From Setomelanomma holmii (taxonomy: Eukaryota > Ascomycota > Dothideomycetes > Pleosporales > Phaeosphaeriaceae), in assembly GCA_010015745.1 (NCBI GenBank), contig ML978166.1, positions 248,001 through 312,000 of the forward strand: a stretch of DNA of 64,000 nt. The letters run 5' to 3'. The position numbers and the translations under genes are program-made. Below the pieces are notes generated by a model. It was not told where the DNA came from, did no database searches, and was given only the letters and a program-made list of their open reading frames with translations. Shown here in pieces: positions 1 through 8,022 of this stretch. Each line of letters starts with the position of its first letter. Position 1 is the stretch's first letter.

Positions 1-353
1 ACAGCGACGTTTTGTACCCCAACCTCACTACCGATAACATTCGATACCTGCAAGGCCATCTGGGTACGTCAATCTCTCATCCGAACTACCATTCTCCCTT
101 TCTTCGAGAAGCTAACATAACACAAGGCCATTGTCTCGAAACCATACGCGTCTCACTCATGTGTTCTGCAGATACCAGCATGTACACATTCGAATGGGTA
201 CCTGAAGACCATGACAGGCCGCACCCAAGATCTCACGCGGTGCGGAATTGTGTGAATTGGGATAAAGTGGAAGCATGGGCGAACGAGAGGAAAGTCCCTC
301 TTGACCCGATGCTTATAAGACCGCAAGGAGAAGCAGAGCGCATACATTTGTGA
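1..353 (+). CDS. UstYa/DUF3328-type protein, 3' end (partial)
   Basis: This is the C-terminal part of a gene that starts left of the window; the reading frame is open from base 3 to a TGA at 351-353. I model an intron at 64-126 (GTACGT donor, GCTAAC branch, CACAAG acceptor). It is 63 nt long and has no stop, so the frame reads through with or without splicing. Splicing joins HLG to HC and makes HLGHC, a match to the HxxHC motif of the UstYa/DUF3328 family. The motif is followed by family-typical text (LETIR, SLMCSADTS, FEWVPEDHD) and a second Cys in RNCVNW. UstYa proteins act in oxidative and cyclisation steps of fungal ribosomal peptide and related metabolites. The product here is unknown, and no precursor peptide or other cluster gene is visible in the window. 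Confidence 0.78.
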   Translation, partial: SDVLYPNLTTDNIRYLQGHLGTSISHPNYHSPFLREANITQGHCLETIRVSLMCSADTSMYTFEWVPEDHDRPHPRSHAVRNCVNWDKVEAWANERKVPLDPMLIRPQGEAERIHL

Positions 354-593
354 GGTTTTCTCGAGAACTTCTGGTGTTGATAGTGCAAATGTGTAGGGGC
401 AAGGCCGCAATTTCGAGCTCACGGCCGATGTTTCAGATTGGACCCGCAATTGGGTCATTGCTGAGAAAAAAGACTACGGTGCGGACTTCCGATATCTGAA
501 TCTATGCGCCAAGCTATTCTTGTCGTTGATGAAATGAAGCAAAACACGGTCCTGCGTAAGTTCTTCGAAACCTGAACCACTCCGCAGAAGTCT

Positions 594-1737
594 CTATGCC
601 TTTCCACACTCCACTCCGATAACACCATTTACTTTCTTCTCCGCTCCATTCTCCTTCGCAACTTCATCTGAGCCCTCCGGTCTGACATGCTTCTTCTCCC
701 TCGTATCAACGCCTAGCCACAACAATTCTGGCCTAGAGTAATGGCCCACTCCGTCCACGAAATGTCTGACGCCAACAAGCATGTCCATGGGCAGTTCAGC
801 GAAGATGAGGCCTTCCTGATCCGCTGGTATTGGTTTGGTCAATCTTCGGCCGTCTGGACCGTACACCGCTGAGTGGCCGCCGCCTGTCGGGCCGAACATC
901 GGATTGCCTTCGGTCCGGTACGCTGTGACGCCCGTGGATGTCATGACGGATGTGCAATGTAGCACGAAGGTCGCGGTCTCAATGGCGTAGGATTGAGACA
1001 GTACCGCGCAGCCTGTGAATTGTCAGCGATCGTCCATTGAACCGAGTGCGAATCGCCTTGCGCAAACCCACCGTCTGCTGTCATGCTATACAAGCCCTCA
1101 CTTCCATCTTCGAATGGATGAATTGGCGGCCAAGCAGAAACATGAATCTGCTCCCTCAGGCTCATCGTATGGTACTTGAGCAGCGGCTGCATGTGTTCCC
1201 AGCATGCCAATGAGCCAACTTTCCCGACAGCCTCGATATCAGCAACATTGTTCAAGCTTGAGCCGCCTGCATCGCCGAATACTGTGCGCTCCATGTGCGT
1301 GGGCTTGAATTTCCTTCGCTTCATGACGATTTCGCCAGCGGAAGAAATGATACATTGCGAAATGTACAAGCTGTTGTGGCTGTTCTCCGAAAATCCAAGA
1401 ACAACGGCGATCTTGGAACTTCGTGCTGTAGCACAGATCTTATTCATGAGCGGGGAGTCGTATGAGAGGGAGTTCTTGATGTATTCCAGGGCCAAGGGAG
1501 GGTCAACCGGTCGCGCCCTGCACATCTCTGTTTTAGCTAAAGAGCCAAAAGATAGTCGCTTGCGACTCACCAGATCCATGCTGGATAACCACAGATCCAC
1601 ACTTCAGGAAATGCGATTAATTGGGCACCACCACTCGCTGCTTCTTGGATCAGTCGACATGTCTTTTCGACTGTGGCCTCAAGGTCGAACCAAACAGGCT
1701 CGTGCTGCGTGACTGCGACTTTTACAATGCCGGACAT
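594..1737 (-). CDS. Nitrilase / cyanide hydratase family (3 exons)
   Basis: Carbon-nitrogen hydrolase that converts nitriles to acids (or cyanide to formamide in the cyanide hydratase branch). The model complement(594..1012, 1072..1517, 1571..1737) closes at 343 residues, close to the usual fungal length. The start at 1737 gives MSGIVKVAVTQHEP, the normal nitrilase N-terminus. The Glu-Lys-Cys triad is visible: Glu45 in AFPEVWI, Lys125 in RRKFKPTHMER, Cys161 in SLACWEHMQPLL. Intron 1 (1518-1570) must use the GTGCAG acceptor, because two nearer AG sites lead to stop codons; the chosen splice gives WIWARPVDPPLAL. Intron 2 is 1013-1071. Substrate class cannot be told from the sequence; an arylacetonitrilase-like enzyme is equally possible. 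The UstYa-type gene lies on the other strand 240 bp away, but a shared pathway is only a guess. Confidence 0.93.
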
Positions 1738-2184
1738 CTTGGAATGGCAGTACTTTTCGAGGCAAAGGGTTAGGACATGCGGAGCTTCACTAGCTCGTAC
1801 ACAGCTTCATATATGTTTTGGACCCTGCATTCGGCCCGCGCACCTCTCGTAGATCTGTCGGAAATGTTCCGTCCTTAAGAGTATCCTTATCTGCGAGTCG
1901 CCTTCAGCCTCGATGTCCATGCCAAGAAAGGTGATTCAAATGACCGATTTAGGGCAAGATGCCGTTTCGGCGAAGACATCGGCATCTAAATTGCGCTATA
2001 AGAAGTGCGCACTCTTTCCGGTCTTTCTTGTCTTCTCGTACGCCCCTCAATTGTGTATGACGATGGGGGTTTGGTGAGATGTTCTAGACGAGTCGAGCGA
2101 ATGGGAGACTAACGGAGTGCGGAAGCGGAGTCGCACCCAAGATATGGTTATGTGGGGTAATGGCGCGGATGCTGATAGGACGTA
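1738..2184. other. Intergenic stretch, nitrilase upstream region
   Basis: This holds the presumed nitrilase promoter and the left flank of the first transposon. I see no coding reading frame or structured RNA. The last two bases, TA at 2183-2184, are the left copy of the target-site duplication. Confidence 0.6.
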
Positions 2185-2246
2185 ACGTGTTTTACAAGCG
2201 AGTGCGCATTACAAGCGAGTGCGCACCCCACCAACTTTCTGCAACG
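2185..2246 (+). repeat. Left terminal inverted repeat of copy 1
   Basis: 62 bp, reverse complement of 3973-4034 with one mismatch seen in the C-rich segment. It contains two perfect head-to-tail 17-bp units at 2192-2208 and 2209-2225. Confidence 0.95.
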
Positions 2247-2264
2247 TGTAAACTCCTAATTACT

Positions 2265-3914
2265 ATGGCACCCCCAATTCAAACCCAGCCAGCTTCCTAT
2301 GAGGCTGATATACACCTTGCTATCTCAGCTCTTCAGCAAGATCAAATTCAGAGTGAGGCAGTTGCTGCTCAGACGTTTAACGTCTCTCAAGATACACTCC
2401 ACCGCCGATGCGCTGGCAAGCCTGCTCGACGCAAATGCCAGCCTAACTCAAAGAAACTTACCCAGCTAGAAGAGGAGGTGATTGTTAGCTATATACTTGA
2501 CCTAGATCGACGTGGATTTGCGCCTATGTTCGACGCTGTACGTGATATGGCTGATAAGCTGCTGGCTGCGCGCGGCGCACGTCGCGTTGGCGTCCACTGG
2601 CCGCGCAATTTTGTCAAGCATACAGACAGTCTTACGACACGTTTCAATTAAGCGTACGATAGGCAGAAAGCTCTATGCAAGGATCCTGTGCTAATCAGAG
2701 ACTGGTTTGAGCTTGTAGAGCAGACAAAGGCTAAGTATGGCATCTGCAATAAGGACGTCTACAACTTTGACGAGGCTGGCTTCATGATAGGCAAGATTAC
2801 AACTCAGCTTGTCGTGACAGGGTCAGAGAGAAGAGGTAGACCAAAGGCTATCCAGCCAGGCAATCGTGAGTGGGTGACGTTGATTGCTGCAACCAACGCC
2901 ACTGGCTGGTCAATCCCACCGTTCCTCATCTTTGCTGGCCGCTATCATCTATCTGCCTGGTACGAGGAGACAGAGATCCCACACGACTGGGCGATCGCAG
3001 TCAGCGACAATGGCTGGACAACCAACAAGCTAGGAGTTGACTGGCTAAAGCACTTTAATGCTCATACAAAGACTCGTGTTATAGGTGCACGTCGCCTGCT
3101 CATCCTTGACGGCCATGAGAGCCACCACTCTCTGGAATTTCAAGAGCTCTGCAAGGAGAACAATATCCACACGCTCTGCATGCCCCCTCACTCGTCACAC
3201 CTACTGCAGCCAATTGACGTTGGCTGCTTCTCGCCATTAAAGCGCGCGTACAGCCATGAGATTGAGGCTCTGATCCGCCACCACATCAACCACATCACCA
3301 AGCTCGAGTTTCTGCCAGCCTTTAATGCAGCCTTTGATCAATCATTTACGTCAGCAAATATCTGCTCAGCCTTTCGCAGCGTAGGCCTCGTGCCTCTCCA
3401 GCCAGACGCTGTTCTGTCGAAGCTTGACGTGCAGCTGCGTACGCCTACTCCTGCTGCTCTTGTGGAGGCTCTCTGGGAGGCTCGTACGCCGAGCAACGTA
3501 CGTGAGCTTGAGGCTCAATCAACTCTAATACGCGATCGTGTGCAGCGGCACAAGAGCTCATTGCCAGCCTCAATTATTCAGGCAATTGACCAGCTTAAGA
3601 AAGGGGCAGAGGTGATGATGCTTTCAGCTGAGCTGATGCACAATCGGATCACTAGCCGTGAGAGAGCTAATGAGGCAGCTACAAAGCGTAGACAGCGTAA
3701 AAAGAAGCGGATACAGAGGCAGGGGACCTTAACAAAGGGAGAGGGAGAGGATATACTTGCTCACAAGGAGGCTGACCAGCAGATAGAGTGTGAACAGCGT
3801 CAAGGTGGAGAGCGATCAGGCCTTAGCCGACAGGTTCTGGCACGCTGCAAGAGGTGCAGAGAATCTAGGCATAACTCACGTACATGCAAAAAAGATACTT
3901 CAGATACCGCTTAG
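2265..3914 (+). pseudogene. Fot1/pogo DDE transposase, interrupted by an in-frame TAA
   Basis: A 550-codon frame from ATG 2265 to TAG 3914. Domains in order: an N-terminal psq/CENP-B-type helix-turn-helix region, a DDE_1 catalytic core with acidic residues in NFDEAGF, LILDGHESHHS and LQPIDVGCF, and a basic tail ending in a CCHC zinc knuckle (C-x2-C-x4-H-x4-C, around 3847-3890). The frame is broken by TAA at 2649-2651 after about 128 codons, where the related second element has CGA (Arg). Both sides of the stop remain otherwise open, so inactivation looks recent. CGA to TAA takes two transitions (C to T, G to A), which is compatible with repeat-induced point mutation but does not prove it. The catalytic core seems unbroken. 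Confidence 0.9.
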
Positions 3915-3972
3915 TATATTGTATCAATATCTTTATATTATCTCTTAATGTGGTTGAGATGTACGCCTGTAG

Positions 3973-4034
3973 CGTTGCAGAAAGTTGGGGGGGTGCGCAC
4001 TCGCTTGTAATGCGCACTCGCTTGTAAAACACGT
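3973..4034 (-). repeat. Right terminal inverted repeat of copy 1
   Basis: 62 bp, pairs with 2185-2246 and carries the same doubled unit in reverse orientation. It is followed by the target dinucleotide TA at 4035-4036. Confidence 0.95.
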
Positions 4035-4064
4035 TAAAGCAAGTGTCAAGCATGAATTGTTGTA
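4035..4064. other. 30-bp spacer between two transposons, TA at each end
   Basis: Host DNA left between two convergent insertions. It begins with the right TA of copy 1 (4035-4036) and ends with the TA next to the second element (4063-4064). The same 30 bp recurs at 6006-6035 beyond the gap. Confidence 0.85.
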
Positions 4065-5619
4065 ACGTAGTTGACAAGCGAGCGGGCCACCCTACCAACT
4101 CTGCGCACCTCTACAGGCGTGCAACTCCACCATATCATGAGATAATCTATAGATATTGAAACAGTAGATTAAGCAGTATCTATAGTATCTTTTTTACACG
4201 TATGTGAGTTATGCCCAGCCTCTCTGCACCTCTTACAGCGCGCTAGAGCCTGGCAGCTGAGGCCTGATTGCCCTTCACTCTGACGCTGTTCACGCTCTCT
4301 CTGCTGGCTAGCCTCCTTCTGGGCAAGTATGTCCTCTCCCTCCCCCTTTGTTAAGACCCCCTGCTTCTGTATTCGCTTTTTTTTACGCTGTCTACGCTTT
4401 GTTGCTGCCTCGTTAGCTCTCTCAAGGCTGCTAATCTGATTGAGCATTAGCTCAGCTGAGAGCATGATCACCTCTGCTCCTTTCTTGAGCTGGCCAATTG
4501 CCTCAATAATTGAGGCTGGCGACGAGCTCTTGTGCCGCCGCACGTGATCACGTATTAGAGTTGATTGAGCCTCAAGCTCACGTATGTTGGTCGGCGTACG
4601 AGCCTCCCAGACAGCCTCTGGCAGAGCAGCTGGTGAAGGCGTACGAAGCTGCACATCCAGCTCTGATAGAACAACGTCTGGCTGGAAAGGAACAAGGCCT
4701 GTGCCTCAAAAGGCTGGCAGAAATTCCAGCTTCATGATGTGGTTAATGTGGTGGCGGATGAGAGCCTTGATCTCCCGGCTGTAGGCGCGCTTTAATGGCA
4801 AGAAGCAGCCAATGTCAAGAGGCTGCAGCAGGTGGGATGAGTGAGGCGGCATGCAGAGCGTGTAGATATTATTCTCCTTGCAGAGCTCCTCAAACTCAAG
4901 AGAGTGGTGGCACTCATGGCCATCAAGGATAAGCAGCCGGCGTGCCCCAACTACCTTCCCCTCTGTATGCTTAATAAAGTGCTTCAGCCACTCTACACCA
5001 AGCTTGTTGTTCGTCCAGCCGTTGTCGCTAACTGCGATCGCCCAGTTGCGTGGGATCTCTGCCTCCTCATACCAGGCAGACAAGTGATACTGGCCAGCAA
5101 AGATGAGGAAGGGTGGGATTGTCCAGCCAGCAGCGTTAATTGCAGCAATCACTGTCGTCCACTCACGGTCACCAGGCTGGATAGCCTTTGGCCTGCCTCT
5201 CCTCTCTGACCCTGTAACGACAAGCTGAGTCGTGATCTTGCCCATCATAAAGCCAGCCTCGTCAAAGTTGTAGACGTCCTTGTTGCAGATACCGTACTTG
5301 GCCTTTGTATGCTCCACAAGCTCAAACCAGCTCCTAATTAGTACAGGATCCTCGCATAGAGCTCTCTGTCTATCGTACGCTCGATTCCATCGCATCTTAA
5401 GACTGTCTGTACGCTTGACAAAGTTGCGCGGCCAGTGGACGCCAACACAACCTGCGCTGCGCCGCGCCAGCAGCTTATCAGCCATATCACGTATAGCCAC
5501 ATACATAGGCGCAAATCCACGTTGATCTAGGTCGAGTATATATTTGACAATCACCTCCTCTTCTAGCTGGGTGAGCTTCCTTGAGTTGGGCTGGCAATCG
5601 CGTCGGGTAGGCTTCCCAG
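4065..5619 (-). mobile_element. Second Fot1/pogo-type element, left-contig copy cut by the gap
   Basis: Starts with the 45-bp terminal repeat at 4065-4109 and contains the 3' and middle parts of a transposase frame read on the minus strand (4169-5619). The N gap cuts it before the transposase start, and no second terminal repeat exists on this side. It matches 6036-7590 with only two differences (5449, 5505), so it is probably the same physical element as 6036-7802. The transposase carries the same TGA and 51-bp deletion as that copy. Confidence 0.85.
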
Positions 5620-5629
5620 NNNNNNNNNN
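5620..5629. other. Assembly gap (10 N)
   Basis: Ten N characters join two contigs inside the transposon island. A run of exactly ten looks like a placeholder rather than a measured distance. Confidence 0.97.
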
Positions 5630-7590
5630 TGAGAGAGCTAATGAGGCAGCTACAAAGCGTAGACAGCGTAAAAAGAAGCGGATACAGAGGCAGGGGACCT
5701 TAACAAAGGGAGAGGGAGAGGATATACTCGCTCAAAAGGAGGCTGACCAGCAGATAGAGCGTGAACAGCGTCAAGGTGGAGAGCGATCAGGCCTTAGCCG
5801 ACAGGCTCTGGCACGCTGCAAGAGGTGCAGAGAAACTAGGCATAACTCACGTACATGCAAAAAAGATACTTCAGATACCGCTTAGTATATTGTATCAATA
5901 TCTTTATATTATCTCTTAATGTGGTTGAGATGTACGCCTGTAGCGTTGCAGAAAGTTGGGGGGGTGCGCACTCGCTTGTAATGCGCACTCGCTTGTAAAA
6001 CACGTTAAAGCAAGTGTCAAGCATGAATTGTTGTAACGTAGTTGACAAGCGAGCGGGCCACCCTACCAACTCTGCGCACCTCTACAGGCGTGCAACTCCA
6101 CCATATCATGAGATAATCTATAGATATTGAAACAGTAGATTAAGCAGTATCTATAGTATCTTTTTTACACGTATGTGAGTTATGCCCAGCCTCTCTGCAC
6201 CTCTTACAGCGCGCTAGAGCCTGGCAGCTGAGGCCTGATTGCCCTTCACTCTGACGCTGTTCACGCTCTCTCTGCTGGCTAGCCTCCTTCTGGGCAAGTA
6301 TGTCCTCTCCCTCCCCCTTTGTTAAGACCCCCTGCTTCTGTATTCGCTTTTTTTTACGCTGTCTACGCTTTGTTGCTGCCTCGTTAGCTCTCTCAAGGCT
6401 GCTAATCTGATTGAGCATTAGCTCAGCTGAGAGCATGATCACCTCTGCTCCTTTCTTGAGCTGGCCAATTGCCTCAATAATTGAGGCTGGCGACGAGCTC
6501 TTGTGCCGCCGCACGTGATCACGTATTAGAGTTGATTGAGCCTCAAGCTCACGTATGTTGGTCGGCGTACGAGCCTCCCAGACAGCCTCTGGCAGAGCAG
6601 CTGGTGAAGGCGTACGAAGCTGCACATCCAGCTCTGATAGAACAACGTCTGGCTGGAAAGGAACAAGGCCTGTGCCTCAAAAGGCTGGCAGAAATTCCAG
6701 CTTCATGATGTGGTTAATGTGGTGGCGGATGAGAGCCTTGATCTCCCGGCTGTAGGCGCGCTTTAATGGCAAGAAGCAGCCAATGTCAAGAGGCTGCAGC
6801 AGGTGGGATGAGTGAGGCGGCATGCAGAGCGTGTAGATATTATTCTCCTTGCAGAGCTCCTCAAACTCAAGAGAGTGGTGGCACTCATGGCCATCAAGGA
6901 TAAGCAGCCGGCGTGCCCCAACTACCTTCCCCTCTGTATGCTTAATAAAGTGCTTCAGCCACTCTACACCAAGCTTGTTGTTCGTCCAGCCGTTGTCGCT
7001 AACTGCGATCGCCCAGTTGCGTGGGATCTCTGCCTCCTCATACCAGGCAGACAAGTGATACTGGCCAGCAAAGATGAGGAAGGGTGGGATTGTCCAGCCA
7101 GCAGCGTTAATTGCAGCAATCACTGTCGTCCACTCACGGTCACCAGGCTGGATAGCCTTTGGCCTGCCTCTCCTCTCTGACCCTGTAACGACAAGCTGAG
7201 TCGTGATCTTGCCCATCATAAAGCCAGCCTCGTCAAAGTTGTAGACGTCCTTGTTGCAGATACCGTACTTGGCCTTTGTATGCTCCACAAGCTCAAACCA
7301 GCTCCTAATTAGTACAGGATCCTCGCATAGAGCTCTCTGTCTATCGTACGCTCGATTCCATCGCATCTTAAGACTGTCTGTACGCTTGACAAAGTTGCGC
7401 GGCCAGTGGACGCCAACACGACCTGCGCTGCGCCGCGCCAGCAGCTTATCAGCCATATCACGTATAGCCACATACGTAGGCGCAAATCCACGTTGATCTA
7501 GGTCGAGTATATATTTGACAATCACCTCCTCTTCTAGCTGGGTGAGCTTCCTTGAGTTGGGCTGGCAATCGCGTCGGGTAGGCTTCCCAG
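5630..7590. repeat. Right copy of the 1,961-bp direct repeat
   Basis: Begins in the transposase tail of a copy-1-like element (5630-6005, including its right terminal repeat), continues through the same 30-bp spacer and into the second element. Differences from the left copy on this side (5729, 5735, 5760, 5806, 5835) all lie within about 210 bp of the gap. Confidence 0.95.
6036..6080 (+). repeat. Terminal inverted repeat of the second element (transposase 3' side)
   Basis: 45 bp, reverse complement of 7758-7802 with two mismatches. The same sequence is at 4065-4109 on the left contig. Confidence 0.92.
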
Positions 7591-7738
7591 CGCGTCATCT
7601 CTGGAGTGTTGTTCGAGCGACATTGAATGTCTCTGCAGCACGTCTCTCAGTCAGAATCTGTTTTGATTGGATAGCTAATATTGCAAGGTGTATATCAGCT
7701 TCAGAAGAAGATTGGTAGGCTTGATGTGGTGGAGCCAT
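6140..7738 (-). pseudogene. Fot1/pogo DDE transposase of the second element, two stops and a 51-bp deletion
   Basis: A 533-codon frame from ATG 7738 to the stop at 6140, closely related to the transposase at 2265-3914. The acidic residues of the DDE core are present (NFDEAGF, LILDGHECHHS, LQPLDIGCF), as is the C-terminal CCHC knuckle. There are two in-frame TGA codons: 7595-7597 in the N-terminal DNA-binding region, where the relative has CGA, and 6677-6679. The second lies at a 51-bp (17-codon) deletion. In the intact relative three short CAGCCTTT repeats lie here, and the deletion runs from the first to the third, as expected from slippage between direct repeats. It cannot make a full transposase. 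Confidence 0.9.
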
Positions 7739-7757
7739 AATAGTTAAGAGTTAAGAT

Positions 7758-7802
7758 GGTGCGCAGAGTTGGTGCGGTGGCCCGCTCGCTTGTCAACTAC
7801 GT
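7758..7802 (-). repeat. Terminal inverted repeat of the second element (transposase 5' side)
   Basis: 45 bp, pairs with 6036-6080, and is followed by the target dinucleotide TA at 7803-7804. Confidence 0.92.
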
Positions 7803-7804
7803 TA

Positions 7805-8022
7805 GATGTAATTTAGTGATATGCTAAAATTGGCTGGGTTCGAACACCTCGCAGGCTTTGCGGCGTTCAGATCGACTTGCAAACTCAGGTTCGAAGTCGC
7901 TGCTGCTGCAAAAGTGACTTGTGGACAATGAGCGGATCTCAATCGACGCAAAGCCGCCAAACAGCTTGGTCGGCTTTGTATTGCGAGCATCATGCGTTTA
8001 ACCTATGGCGCGGCTACAATAG
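7805..8022. other. Spacer between transposon and Sae2-like gene
   Basis: Downstream flank of the minus-strand Sae2-like gene. No coding frame recognised. A tRNA-like TTCGAA at about 7838 was checked and rejected. Confidence 0.5.

Larger units (their letters stand above)
2185..4034 (+). mobile_element. Fot1/pogo-type DNA transposon, copy 1 (defective)
   Basis: A 1,850-bp element bounded by 62-bp terminal inverted repeats (2185-2246 and 3973-4034, one mismatch seen) and flanked by TA on both sides (2183-2184, 4035-4036), the target duplication of the Tc1/mariner superfamily. Each terminal repeat holds a perfect 17-bp direct repeat in tandem (2192-2208 and 2209-2225 at the left end), probably a doubled transposase-binding site. 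The single internal gene is a pogo/Fot1-type DDE transposase with one in-frame stop. The ends look intact, so the element could still be mobilised by a working transposase elsewhere. It inserted between the nitrilase and the Sae2-like gene. Confidence 0.93.
3659..5619. repeat. Left copy of a 1,961-bp direct repeat flanking the N gap
   Basis: This stretch matches 5630-7590 base for base at an offset of 1,971. I found seven differences: 3758, 3764, 3789, 3835, 3864, 5449 and 5505. It spans the 3' end of transposon copy 1, the 30-bp spacer and most of the second transposon, and stops at the N gap. See the finding on an unmerged contig overlap. Confidence 0.95.
6036..7802 (-). mobile_element. Second Fot1/pogo-type element, complete (1,767 bp, defective)
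   Basis: Bounded by 45-bp terminal inverted repeats (6036-6080 and 7758-7802, two mismatches seen) and flanked by TA at 6034-6035 and 7803-7804. The terminal repeats share the ACAAGCGAG core of copy 1, but only once per end, and the rest differs, so this is a related but distinct family. It carries one transposase frame on the minus strand. Its 3' end faces the 3' end of copy 1 across the 30-bp spacer. Confidence 0.92.

Noticed and set aside
1528..1570. Shorter nitrilase intron ending at CAG 1528
   Set aside because: It creates an immediate TGA; the GTGCAG acceptor at 1518 restores the conserved WIWARPVDP.
7820..7860. tRNA-like TTCGAA context
   Set aside because: Flanking bases do not form a T-arm stem, and no anticodon or acceptor arm is present.
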